Source: CAYRTD01 sp964528675 (GTDB taxonomy: Bacteria > Bacteroidota > Bacteroidia > Bacteroidales > GCA-2748055). From it: a stretch of 64,000 nt of DNA. The stretch is from positions 1 through 64,000 of the forward strand of contig CAZGTU010000007.1 of NCBI GenBank assembly GCA_964528675.1, written 5' to 3'. Each line of letters opens with the position of its first letter. Position 1 is the stretch's first letter. Both the position numbers and the translations under genes were made by a program. Positions 1 through 7,694 of the stretch are shown here, in pieces. The notes under the pieces are model-generated. The model was not told where the DNA came from and did not search any database. It worked only from the letters and a program-made list of their open reading frames with translations.

Positions 1-326
1 TCCGCGATGCGATCGGGGTCCGTGGCGGTTTCGGCTTCGGCGAGCAGGGCGTCGCGCTCGGTGTCGGCCTTGAGCACGTGGTCCATCACCGCCGTGGGGC
101 CGGCCGGGGCCTCCTGCTCCACCGTGCCGACGCGCGCGCCAGCCTGCACGCGCACCTCGCCGTCGTCGGGGTGGATGTCGCCCAGGATCAGGCGGAACAG
201 CGTCGACTTGCCCGTGCCGTTGCGCCCTACCAGCCCCATCCGGGTCTTGGCGGGCACGTAGAGCGTGGCGGAGTCGAACAGGACGCGGCCTTCGATCCGG
301 TGGGTGAGATCATTGATGTGCAACAT
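1..326 (-). CDS. ABC-F family ATPase, N-terminal part (runs off the window edge; foreign segment)
   Basis: Reading leftward from the ATG at 324-326 gives MLHINDLTHRIEGRVLF, then a Walker A segment GLVGRNGTGKSTLFRLI near residues 32-48. This is the start of the first nucleotide-binding domain of an ABC-F protein (EttA/Uup/Rli type, ribosome-associated translation factors with two ATPase domains). Only about 108 residues lie inside the window. The DNA is very G+C-rich, with GC-ending codons, unlike everything after about base 545. Its divergent neighbour is ndk, a pairing that occurs in Alphaproteobacteria as far as I recall. I conclude it belongs to the foreign piece at the contig end. The family call is firm, the subfamily is not. 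Confidence 0.8.
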   Translation of the reverse strand, partial: MLHINDLTHRIEGRVLFDSATLYVPAKTRMGLVGRNGTGKSTLFRLILGDIHPDDGEVRVQAGARVGTVEQEAPAGPTAVMDHVLKADTERDALLAEAETATDPDRIA

Positions 327-421
327 GGGCGATGCGGGTAGCACGGCTTCACACCGGCTCAAAGCGCCGGTATAAGCCGCCGCGCGATCCTCCCCGTTCC
401 ATCGTTTAAAGGACTTCCTCC

Positions 422-550
422 ATGCCGATCCAGCGTACTTTCTCGATCATCAAGCCCGACGCCACCGCCCGCAACATCACCGGCAAGATCAACGCCATGA
501 TCGAAGACGCGGGGCTGCGGATCATCGCGCAAAAGCGCATCCATCCCTAA
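422..550 (+). CDS. ndk: Nucleoside diphosphate kinase, 5' fragment cut at a chimeric junction
   Basis: The ATG at 422 opens MPIQRTFSIIKPDATARNIT, the canonical Ndk N-terminus (beta strand 1 with the KPDA motif). It continues as GKINAMIEDAGLRIIAQKRIH. A complete Ndk has about 140 residues including the catalytic NxxH histidine. Here homology stops after 41 codons (base 544), and the next codons are Pro and a stop in AT-rich DNA. Ndk normally makes NTPs from NDPs with ATP, but this fragment lacks the active site and cannot work. A purine-rich 'aaaggac' precedes the start. Codon use is alphaproteobacterial in style and matches the divergent ABC-F gene. Confidence 0.85.
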   Translation: MPIQRTFSIIKPDATARNITGKINAMIEDAGLRIIAQKRIHP

Positions 551-556
551 TCATTT
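535..556. other. Abrupt composition and homology breakpoint (probable chimeric junction)
   Basis: Up to about base 544 the DNA is G+C-rich and codes for Ndk. From about base 545 it becomes AT-rich Bacteroidota DNA. The break falls inside a conserved kinase domain, with no integrase, att-like repeat or IS end nearby. This favours an assembly or amplification chimera over natural transfer. Confidence 0.75.
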
Positions 557-656
557 ATAACAACCAAAACTAATAATACATGAATAAAGCAGGAAATCCG
601 ATGGATATTTTTAATTTTGTAGGAGAATTACTCTCCCCTAAACTTTCTGTGCAGAT

Positions 657-2372
657 ATGGTGAAGAATTGGATAATAAAAGAACAAGGTGATGAAGATGA
701 AGTGAAGCATCTGCAAGAGGTTCTGGGTGTTTCACGAACAATCGCCAACCTTCTTGTCCAACGGGACATCAAAACCTATGATGCTGCCAGGGCTTTTTTC
801 AGGCCTTCATTTGAAGATTTGCACGATCCTTTCCTGATGAAAGACATGGATAAGGCCGTGACTCGTATTGAAAGGGCTATTGAGAATCAGGAAGGAGTAC
901 TTGTTTACGGCGATTATGATGTTGATGGCACCACGGCAGTTTCCCTTATTTATAGTTACTTCAGGAATTATTTCAGGAATATTGATTATTATATCCCTGA
1001 TCGTTACCGGGAAGGATACGGAGTATCGTACAAGGGTATTGATTATGCAGCAGAAAATGGACTCAGACTCATTATTGCACTCGACTGCGGGATAAAAGCC
1101 ATTGATAAAGTTGAATACGCCAAACAGAAGGGGATTGATTTTATTATCTGTGATCATCATACCCCCGGATTGGAAATTCCCGATGCGGTGGCCGTGCTTG
1201 ATGCGAAACGCCTTGATTGCAGTTATCCATATGATGAACTGAGTGGTTGCGGTGTTGGGTTTAAGCTTGTCCAGGCTTTTCACAGGATGTTAAATAAGGA
1301 TTTTTCCGAGCTTATTCCATTTCTTGACCTGGTAGCCATAAGCATAGCATCTGATATTGTTCCCATCACAGGAGAAAACAGGGTGCTGGCCTATTACGGT
1401 CTGAAGCAGCTTAATACAGATCCCTCAATCGGTGTCAAAACTATAATTAATGTATGTAATCTGAATTCAAAAGAGATCACCATAGAAGATATTGTTTTCA
1501 GAATAGGCCCAAGGATAAATGCAGCCGGAAGAATGGAGTCCGGAAAAAAATCGGTCGATCTTCTTATCTCCCAGGAGCCTGAGGCTGCATTGCTCATTGC
1601 CGAAAAGATCAATAATTTTAATATCGACAGAAGGAGTGTTGATCTGAATATAACCCAGGAGGCGCTGGGAATTATTAACGGTGATCCTTTGCTGAAGGAG
1701 AAAAAATCTACTGTATTGTACAATCCCACCTGGCATAAAGGGGTTATCGGGATTGTTGCATCCCGCCTGATGGAACATTTTTACCGGCCTACCATTATTC
1801 TTACTAAATCCAACGGAATGGCCACAGGATCAGCCCGATCTGTCAATGGATTTGACCTGTATAACGCCATTGAGAATTGCAGCGATATTCTTGAAAATTT
1901 CGGAGGGCATAAATATGCTGCCGGGCTTACCCTTAAGGTGAAAAATTTACAGGAGTTTCAGAAACGTTTTGAATATTATGTAGAAGAGAATATTCATCCG
2001 GATCAGTTAATACCGGTCGTAGAGATTGATACTGAATTACAGCTAAGTGAGATAACAGATAAATTTTACCGGATCCTTAAGCAATTTCAGCCTTTTGGCC
2101 CTCATAATATGGCACCGGTTTTTCTTACTGAGAATGTTGTGGATAATGGCGATGGTAAAGTAGTGGGGGCAAATCATGAGCATCTGAAACTTTGCCTGGT
2201 GCAGGAAGCAAATCCATTTGAGGTATTTCCTGCTATTGCTTTTCAAAAAGGCAGTGTCTTTAAAAAGATAAGGGGCGGACATGCTTTCGATATATGTTAT
2301 TCCATTGATGAAAACCGTTTCAGGGGTGCAGTAAACCTTCAATTGAATATCAAGGATATTAAAACAGACTAA
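657..2372 (+). CDS. recJ: Single-stranded-DNA-specific exonuclease RecJ
   Basis: This 571-residue protein has the length usual for Bacteroidota RecJ, a 5'-3' ssDNA exonuclease used in recombinational repair and mismatch excision. The DHH phosphoesterase motifs are present: DYDVDGTTA at residues 86-94, ALDCG near 141, and CDHHTPG at 165-171. The DHHA1 part has NAAGRMESGK near 290 and GGHKYAAG near 417, followed by an OB-like C-terminal region. The ATG at 657 gives the family N-terminus MVKNWIIKEQ. It overlaps the end of a tiny upstream frame (580-663) that I do not accept as a gene. The stop lies 7 bases from the end of the convergent barrel gene. The native upstream neighbour is lost at the chimeric junction. 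Confidence 0.96.
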   Translation: MVKNWIIKEQGDEDEVKHLQEVLGVSRTIANLLVQRDIKTYDAARAFFRPSFEDLHDPFLMKDMDKAVTRIERAIENQEGVLVYGDYDVDGTTAVSLIYSYFRNYFRNIDYYIPDRYREGYGVSYKGIDYAAENGLRLIIALDCGIKAIDKVEYAKQKGIDFIICDHHTPGLEIPDAVAVLDAKRLDCSYPYDELSGCGVGFKLVQAFHRMLNKDFSELIPFLDLVAISIASDIVPITGENRVLAYYGLKQLNTDPSIGVKTIINVCNLNSKEITIEDIVFRIGPRINAAGRMESGKKSVDLLISQEPEAALLIAEKINNFNIDRRSVDLNITQEALGIINGDPLLKEKKSTVLYNPTWHKGVIGIVASRLMEHFYRPTIILTKSNGMATGSARSVNGFDLYNAIENCSDILENFGGHKYAAGLTLKVKNLQEFQKRFEYYVEENIHPDQLIPVVEIDTELQLSEITDKFYRILKQFQPFGPHNMAPVFLTENVVDNGDGKVVGANHEHLKLCLVQEANPFEVFPAIAFQKGSVFKKIRGGHAFDICYSIDENRFRGAVNLQLNIKDIKTD

Positions 2373-2379
2373 CATCAGC

Positions 2380-4443
2380 TCAGAGTTTGATGATGAACTG
2401 TCCTTTCAGGTAATGAAAATTGTTTGATCTGCGATAATCAGGACCTGTTCCGCTTTGTCTTTCAGAGGTGTAGAAGGTGGATGAAAATTTTATCCCTGCA
2501 CTGTAATTTTTTCTTATTTTCCATCTCAGGTTAAGAAAAACATTAAAGCCGCTTTTGTAGTAGGAGGGAGAACTGAAAGCATACAAAAGATCATGTTCCC
2601 AAGAATAGATTCTTACATCCCAGTCAGGAATGTCAAAAACAGTGTATCTTAAATTCATTTTAAGCTTTCTTTCAAATGAATACCTGGTAAGTTCAGTGTA
2701 TAAAAGCTGTCCGCTATGTTTTTGATTTTCCGCTTCCTTTTTCCATTTGATCTCGAATCTGTTCCGGGATGAAAAATCATCGCTGATATGAAAACTTACC
2801 TGGGTATAGAATCTCACTGTTCTTTCCGATGAAAGCGCTTTCATGTTTCTTAAAGATGATTTATAGCTGGTCTCCTTTTTCTCATTTTTGAAGAAAATTT
2901 TCAGATCTATTTTTTTCAAGAGATACCATTCTGTTGCTACCAACAGATCGTTTCCTGATAATGGGAATGAAGACCGGTATTTCATCCAGGGGAAATGATA
3001 ACTATCAAGGTATATCCGGAGCTTCAGAAAGTTAAAAGGAAAGGAGATGATCTCAGTGAATAATCCTTTTTCATTTTGAATACCGGATGATTCTGAGAGA
3101 CTTGCCGCACCGGGACAAAAATATTCTGGAGAGAAATTCCTGTATCCGATATTCATGGTCCATAAAGGGTGAATATTTACAGAAGCTTTCTGCTGCAATG
3201 CTAATCCTCCTTTATGCAAATAAGCAAGTTCCCCCGAGATGAATAGTTTTTTCAACTGGAGATTATAAAAAACAGAATGCCACAGAAATTCTTCTCTTAC
3301 TCTGAAGCCTGAATAGGGATCACCAAAACGGGTATATCCTAGTCCCGGTGAATAGTTAAGAAATTTAAAATTATACCCCGTTTGGAAGTTATCATTAGTA
3401 TAGGAGGATATCAATCCGATTGATTCTTCCTGCAGGGTGTTTTTCAACCTTCTTTCTTTTACATTCCGGTGATAACCTGCAGCATTAAGGGATATGAAAT
3501 ATCTGCCGGTATCGGACATTCCATATATTCTTGCATCTTCCGATTTTCTTGAGTAAAAGGATATGGTCCGGAAGCCGTTTTTACTAAATTGAACTGCCAA
3601 TCCTCTGTAAAAACCAGATTCTGTGGTTGAGGAAAACTTTTTCGCGATTGGGAGGCTCCTTTTAAAAGAGTTCATGGATGATTTACCTCCTCGACCATAA
3701 CTATAGATTAACCCCTCTGCAGAAGATAAGCGGTAATCACCCAGTATTATTCTGTCCAACAACCTTTTTGCTGAATATTCGATAAAAGCAGAATTAAAAT
3801 CAAATCCCTGTGAGATAGAATCAAAAACAAAACCTTCACCGGCATCGCTTTCCATTGTAAAGCCCAGCCGGATTTTGTCTTTCTTCTTCAGTTCATATTT
3901 CAGTAAACGATAGGATTGGCTACCGATGAAATTATCTGGTTCATCTATTTCATTTATAAATCCTCTTCTTTTTGGATATTCAAACCTATAACGAAAAAGC
4001 ATTTTATGACGGAAAGGAGATCTGTATTTTTTACCTTTATTTGAAATCTTTGTGTAATTTCCAAAATCAAACAGTAAAATAAATTTTTCGATTAACTCTT
4101 CATGAAAACCCGATATAAGCCAGAGTTCATTACTGCTGTATATTCGCCCGTATTTTTCCCTGTATTCCAGGAAAGAGTGAATCTGGAAATCGGTTATAAA
4201 TGGTAATTTTTTTAAGACCTCCGGTTTAACGGTATTGATATTTTCTTTTTTTTGAAGCAGTTCACTCAGTTCCTCGATCACTTCAGTTGCCAGTTCCCGG
4301 TTTTCTGTTTCGATGAATAATTCTGCTGAATGATCAAGAAAATCATCCTCCACTTTATTCTGAGCTGTGATGCCCTGGTTTAGAAAAAGCAAAATTACAG
4401 CGACCCATAGACTGAGGCTTATTATTCCATTCCTTCTTTTCAT
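2380..4443 (-). CDS. Helix-hairpin-helix protein with C-terminal outer-membrane beta-barrel
   Basis: This protein has 687 residues. A signal peptide covers residues 1-28 (hydrophobic core WVAVILLFLN, cleavage after TAQ). A ComEA-like helix-hairpin-helix segment lies at about 68-120 (NINTVKPEVLKKLP, then YREKYGRIYSSNELWLISGF). From about 145 onward there are alternating aromatic/polar strands typical of a transmembrane beta-barrel, ending in FHYLKGQFIIKL with a barrel-like terminus. Proteins of this build are widespread in Bacteroidota as uncharacterised HhH proteins. A HhH motif usually binds DNA, which fits poorly with an exported barrel, so the role is unknown; DNA uptake is only a guess. 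It is co-directional with the PorV/PorQ-like gene at 4611-5441. Confidence 0.8.
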   Translation of the reverse strand: MKRRNGIISLSLWVAVILLFLNQGITAQNKVEDDFLDHSAELFIETENRELATEVIEELSELLQKKENINTVKPEVLKKLPFITDFQIHSFLEYREKYGRIYSSNELWLISGFHEELIEKFILLFDFGNYTKISNKGKKYRSPFRHKMLFRYRFEYPKRRGFINEIDEPDNFIGSQSYRLLKYELKKKDKIRLGFTMESDAGEGFVFDSISQGFDFNSAFIEYSAKRLLDRIILGDYRLSSAEGLIYSYGRGGKSSMNSFKRSLPIAKKFSSTTESGFYRGLAVQFSKNGFRTISFYSRKSEDARIYGMSDTGRYFISLNAAGYHRNVKERRLKNTLQEESIGLISSYTNDNFQTGYNFKFLNYSPGLGYTRFGDPYSGFRVREEFLWHSVFYNLQLKKLFISGELAYLHKGGLALQQKASVNIHPLWTMNIGYRNFSPEYFCPGAASLSESSGIQNEKGLFTEIISFPFNFLKLRIYLDSYHFPWMKYRSSFPLSGNDLLVATEWYLLKKIDLKIFFKNEKKETSYKSSLRNMKALSSERTVRFYTQVSFHISDDFSSRNRFEIKWKKEAENQKHSGQLLYTELTRYSFERKLKMNLRYTVFDIPDWDVRIYSWEHDLLYAFSSPSYYKSGFNVFLNLRWKIRKNYSAGIKFSSTFYTSERQSGTGPDYRRSNNFHYLKGQFIIKL

Positions 4444-4496
4444 TTACCTGTTTTTATTCTTTTATGTAAAAACAGGCAAAATCTCAGCGTTTTTGA

Positions 4497-4553
4497 TTGG
4501 AGGAGTTGGGGGGATTGGGGATTGGGGTATGGGGAGGATTGGGAAATATTTTG
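4497..4553 (+). repeat. G-rich low-complexity tract with G-quadruplex potential
   Basis: Six or more runs of three to six G separated by AT, TAT or A lie between two co-oriented envelope genes. At least four G-runs of four or more within 30 bases satisfy a simple G-quadruplex pattern on the + strand. The tract sits 55-110 bases upstream of the start of the helix-hairpin-helix/barrel gene, in its leader. Confidence 0.6.
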
Positions 4554-4610
4554 TTTGACTCGGGTGTTTATCATCCCCAGGCTCTATATAGACGATCAAG
4601 GATGATTTTT

Positions 4611-5441
4611 CTATTGAAACTGAAACTGAAGAGAAAAATGAGGCGTAAATCCAAGGACCTGATGTCTCGTAAAGGCTACATCGGCACTCAGTTTTCCTAT
4701 TTCATAGCCCAGTCCGAAAGTAAGGGTGAATGGCTGGGTCATAACCCCGGCTCGCAGGTAGAGACTCTCCATGATAAGGTATTGCAGGCCGGTTTGAATT
4801 TTGAGTTTGTTAACCAGGTCTTTTTCAAGCTGGAAGAGAATAAGTGACTTATCTGTAGGTGTTACGGAAACTCCTGTTCTGAAGATGGTGGGAATTGTGT
4901 CCCGATCGTAGGGTGAGATCTTCGCACGTGTGGGATTGAACAGATGTGCTCCAAAAACTACATTATCTAAGGGTTTATATTGGATACCACCTTCGAAACT
5001 CACTGCATTGCGGTTTCCATAATCCTGTTCCCGGTAGTGATGATGATAGTTAAGTTGAATACCTGCTGCAAATCCATTTCCAAATTGTTTGCCGAAAGCC
5101 AGTCCAATTTTACTCTCATTATAACCTGAGAACCCAAAATAACTGTAGGAAAGCCCAAATGTCCCGGCATTAACCGGATAGGTAAGCCCAAGAGCGTGAA
5201 GATTACTTTCCTGAACCACATATTTATTCTCATGATGGAAACCGATAGCAAAATGAGGATAAAAGCCCAGACCCGCCTGGTTATGATGAACCGACCAGAT
5301 CCCAGATTGCATAGAATAAGCGTTTCCCAGGGCAGCCGGTTTAGAACCCAGGGTATAATTTTCAAGCTGAGCATTTAGGCCTGTACCAGATATGAACATC
5401 ATCAATGCCGTCAAAAAACTGTATTTACGACGATTTCTCAA
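4611..5441 (-). CDS. PorV/PorQ-like outer-membrane beta-barrel protein
   Basis: This protein has 276 residues. The signal peptide has a basic start (RNRRK), a hydrophobic core (FLTALMMFISGTG) and an LNA|Q cleavage near residue 25. The motif YTLGSKPAALGNAYS next to it is the opening of the PorV/PorQ/UPF0164 barrel family. The rest is alternating strands, ending in HFSLQFQFQ. PorV and PorQ assist type IX secretion, but many paralogues have other roles, so I assign the fold only. The start is a TTG at 5439-5441: no in-frame ATG exists before the upstream stop, and the next ATG (5402) would destroy the signal peptide. Confidence 0.75.
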   Translation of the reverse strand: MRNRRKYSFLTALMMFISGTGLNAQLENYTLGSKPAALGNAYSMQSGIWSVHHNQAGLGFYPHFAIGFHHENKYVVQESNLHALGLTYPVNAGTFGLSYSYFGFSGYNESKIGLAFGKQFGNGFAAGIQLNYHHHYREQDYGNRNAVSFEGGIQYKPLDNVVFGAHLFNPTRAKISPYDRDTIPTIFRTGVSVTPTDKSLILFQLEKDLVNKLKIQTGLQYLIMESLYLRAGVMTQPFTLTFGLGYEIGKLSADVAFTRHQVLGFTPHFSLQFQFQ

Positions 5442-5522
5442 ATAACCCCCTGTGTTTTGTTATCATTTTTATTAATTTCTGTTTTCATAATTTCACCGCT
5501 TACCGTTCAAGTCTTCCTTCCA

Positions 5523-5690
5523 TCGTCCCCGCCTGCCAACGCGCTTGCCTTCGCTTCGGCGGGCAGGCATGGTCTATCGTCCATGGTCCATCCCACCGTC
5601 TACCTCTTCTTCGATCCCTGAGCGTCAGTCGAAGGGCCGCTTACCGTTCACCGTCCATGGTCCATGGTCCATGGACTATCGTCTATCGTC
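5523..5690. repeat. Cluster of intergenic interspersed repeats (three motif types)
   Basis: Three units follow one another. An inverted repeat pairs GCCTGCC (5531-5537) with GGCAGGC (5562-5568) around a GCTTCGGCGGG core. A CCCTGAGC ... GTCGAAGGG inverted unit lies at about 5616-5636. Iterated GTCCATGG palindromes flank these, densest at 5653-5677, with related GTCTATCGTCCATGG copies at 5572-5588. The block fills the gap between purE and the PorV/PorQ-like gene and is more G+C-rich than its surroundings. It resembles REP-like intergenic repeats. I see no gene in it. Confidence 0.65.
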
Positions 5691-5695
5691 CCTCC

Positions 5696-6208
5696 CTAAT
5701 TTACCTTAAACCTGAACTTCACTTCCTTCAGCTCCTCATTCGCTTTGATGATCTTAGATTTCAAACTGGATTTGAAATCAACCACTTTTTTATATATTTC
5801 TTCGTCTCCTGTACCAAGTATCTCTGCAGCAAGTATCCCTGCATTTCTTGCAGCATCCAGTCCAACTGTTGCAACAGGAATTCCCGGGGGCATCTGAACA
5901 ATGGATAATAAACTATCCCAGCCATCAATGGAAATGGAGGCTTTAATGGGAACTCCAATCACCGGTACGGGAGTCAAAGCAGCCAGTACACCGGGCAGAT
6001 GCGCTGCACCTCCGGCACCTGCAATGATCACACGGATCCCTCTCTCGTAAGCCTTGCGGCCAAATTCCGCTGCCTGTTCAGGGGTGCGATGAGCCGATAA
6101 TGCATTGATCTCAAAGGGGATCTCAAACTCATCAAGAATTTTGGCTGCTTGTTCCATAATTGGCAGATCGGATGTGCTGCCCATAATGATACTTACTTTA
6201 GGATTCAT
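5696..6208 (-). CDS. purE: 5-(carboxyamino)imidazole ribonucleotide mutase (class I PurE)
   Basis: This 170-residue protein has the standard length. It converts N5-CAIR to CAIR in purine synthesis. Signature segments are IIMGSTSDLPIMEQA at the N-terminus, INALSAHRTPEQ (the substrate-binding SAHRTP loop) and IIAGAGGAAHLPGVLAALT. The ATG at 6206-6208 gives a normal N-terminus. It is divergent from hpt, with about 220 bases between them. No purK is in view. Confidence 0.96.
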   Translation of the reverse strand: MNPKVSIIMGSTSDLPIMEQAAKILDEFEIPFEINALSAHRTPEQAAEFGRKAYERGIRVIIAGAGGAAHLPGVLAALTPVPVIGVPIKASISIDGWDSLLSIVQMPPGIPVATVGLDAARNAGILAAEILGTGDEEIYKKVVDFKSSLKSKIIKANEELKEVKFRFKVN

Positions 6209-6431
6209 TCTATTGACTTTTTTATTATTAATGTAAAAATTGCTTAAATCTCAGCTATCAGAATTAAAAAAAGTTATGCGGTAAAATTTTTTATGTCCCG
6301 GATAATATTAAAATTTGTCCATGGACAATCAAAATAGTATTTTCGTGAAAGATACAGTTTAAAAAAACAGATTGAAAACAAATCAACTTTTTTCCTGAAT
6401 CTGAAAATTAAAAGCTCCAAAAATAATAAAG

Positions 6432-6968
6432 ATGGCTGAGATAAAAGTACTGGATAAGGAATTTATTATTACCCTGCCTGCAGAAAAAATACAAAGCAGA
6501 ATTGCTGAACTTGCAAATGAATTGAGTGCCGACTATTATGGGGAGAAACCCATTTTTCTGGGAATTCTGAATGGATCATTTATGTTTGCATCCGATCTGT
6601 TCAAGCGGATAACCATAGATGCCCAGATCACTTTTCTAAAGCTTGCTTCCTACCAGGGAACTTCTTCCACAGGAAACGTTAAACAGTTAATTGGATTAAA
6701 CCAGGAATTAAAAGATCAACATGTCATTATCCTTGAAGACATAGTGGATACAGGAGAAACCCTGGATACCATCATGCGTCAGTTAAGCGGGTATCTTCCA
6801 GCCTCCATAAAAATTGCCAGCCTGCTTCTAAAACCCGATTCCTATAAAAAGGACATTCCAATCGATTATGTGGGTTTTAAGATTCCCAATGACTTTATTG
6901 TAGGGTATGGCCTAGACTACGATGGTTTCGGAAGGAATTATGAGGATATATATGTTTTGAAGAGATAG
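6432..6968 (+). CDS. hpt: Hypoxanthine phosphoribosyltransferase
   Basis: This 178-residue type I PRTase salvages hypoxanthine/guanine with PRPP to IMP/GMP. The PRPP loop is VIILEDIVDTGETLDTI (about residues 98-114). The flexible-loop region LASYQGTSSTG and the C-terminal VGFKIPNDFIVGYGLDYDG purine-binding segment are both present. It lies just upstream of adk in the same direction, so two purine-nucleotide genes sit next to obgE, an order found in other Bacteroidota. Confidence 0.94.
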   Translation: MAEIKVLDKEFIITLPAEKIQSRIAELANELSADYYGEKPIFLGILNGSFMFASDLFKRITIDAQITFLKLASYQGTSSTGNVKQLIGLNQELKDQHVIILEDIVDTGETLDTIMRQLSGYLPASIKIASLLLKPDSYKKDIPIDYVGFKIPNDFIVGYGLDYDGFGRNYEDIYVLKR

Positions 6969-7020
6969 GGATTCATTGAACATTCTTCTCCCCCCATTTC
7001 CTTTTCCCCAAATTCTCTCC

Positions 7021-7028
7021 TATATTTG
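7021..7028 (+). promoter_or_regulatory. -7 promoter element of adk (TATATTTG)
   Basis: TATATTTG is a perfect match to the Bacteroidota -7 consensus TAnnTTTG. It lies 38 bases before the adk ATG. No convincing -33 TTG is present at the usual spacing. Confidence 0.55.
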
Positions 7029-7066
7029 CACTTCCAAAATTTTTAACCTTTTAAAAAAATCAGCAA

Positions 7067-7639
7067 ATGTTAAATCTTATATTATTCGGGCCTCCGGGAT
7101 CGGGGAAGGGAACTCAGTCAGAAAAGATCATTGATAAGTATGACCTTGTGCATCTTTCAACCGGGGATATATTGAGAAACGAGATTAAAAATAAAACGGA
7201 GCTTGGAAAACGTGCAGAAGATATCATGAAGAAAGGAGAACTGGTTTCCGATGATATCGTGATTGGGATGATAAGGAACAAGATCAGGGATAACAGGGAC
7301 GCAAAAGGTTTTATTTTTGACGGTTTTCCCCGTACGGTTGCTCAGGCAGAAGCTCTTGATAGGGTAATGGATGATTTTGATCAGAGCATCTCCGGTATGA
7401 TATCACTTGAAGTTCCCAAAGAGGAACTGGTTGATCGCCTTTTAAAAAGAGGCAAGGAGTCCGGACGTTCGGATGATACCCTGGAGGTGATTGAAAATCG
7501 CATCAATGTTTATGAAGAGCAAACTCGTCCTGTTGCAGGTTATTACGAAAAACAGGGAAAATATTATCCTGTTGATGGTGTGGGAAGCATTGATGAGATA
7601 TTTGATAGAATAGTAAGTGCAATTGAACAATTTAGTTAA
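7067..7639 (+). CDS. adk: Adenylate kinase
   Basis: This 190-residue protein catalyses ATP + AMP to 2 ADP. The P-loop GPPGSGKGTQ is at residues 9-18, the AMP-binding segment STGDILRNE at 33-41, and the hinge GFPRTVAQAEAL near 87-98. The LID is the short form (RGKESGRSDDT) without zinc cysteines, as usual for enzymes of this length. It follows hpt and precedes obgE. Confidence 0.97.
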   Translation: MLNLILFGPPGSGKGTQSEKIIDKYDLVHLSTGDILRNEIKNKTELGKRAEDIMKKGELVSDDIVIGMIRNKIRDNRDAKGFIFDGFPRTVAQAEALDRVMDDFDQSISGMISLEVPKEELVDRLLKRGKESGRSDDTLEVIENRINVYEEQTRPVAGYYEKQGKYYPVDGVGSIDEIFDRIVSAIEQFS

Positions 7640-7646
7640 GTAAGCT

Positions 7647-7681
7647 GGTCACCGGCGGCCATAGCCTCTGGCGACCAACTG
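7647..7681. repeat. Imperfect inverted repeat between adk and obgE
   Basis: TGGTC near 7647 pairs with GACCA near 7674-7678, with further partial pairing inside. It is followed by a direct CCAACTGCCAACTGG repeat ending just before the obgE start. It could be an attenuator or an intergenic repeat. There is no T-tract, so it is not a classic terminator. Confidence 0.35.
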
Positions 7682-7694
7682 CCAACTGGAAATA

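Noticed and set aside
580..663. 27-residue frame overlapping the recJ start
   Set aside because: It is very short with no family resemblance, it sits right after the chimeric junction, and recJ has its own good start.
5405..5908. Long + strand frame across the repeat block and into purE
   Set aside because: It is a shadow: its content is translated repeats and antisense of purE and the barrel gene, with no protein-like profile.
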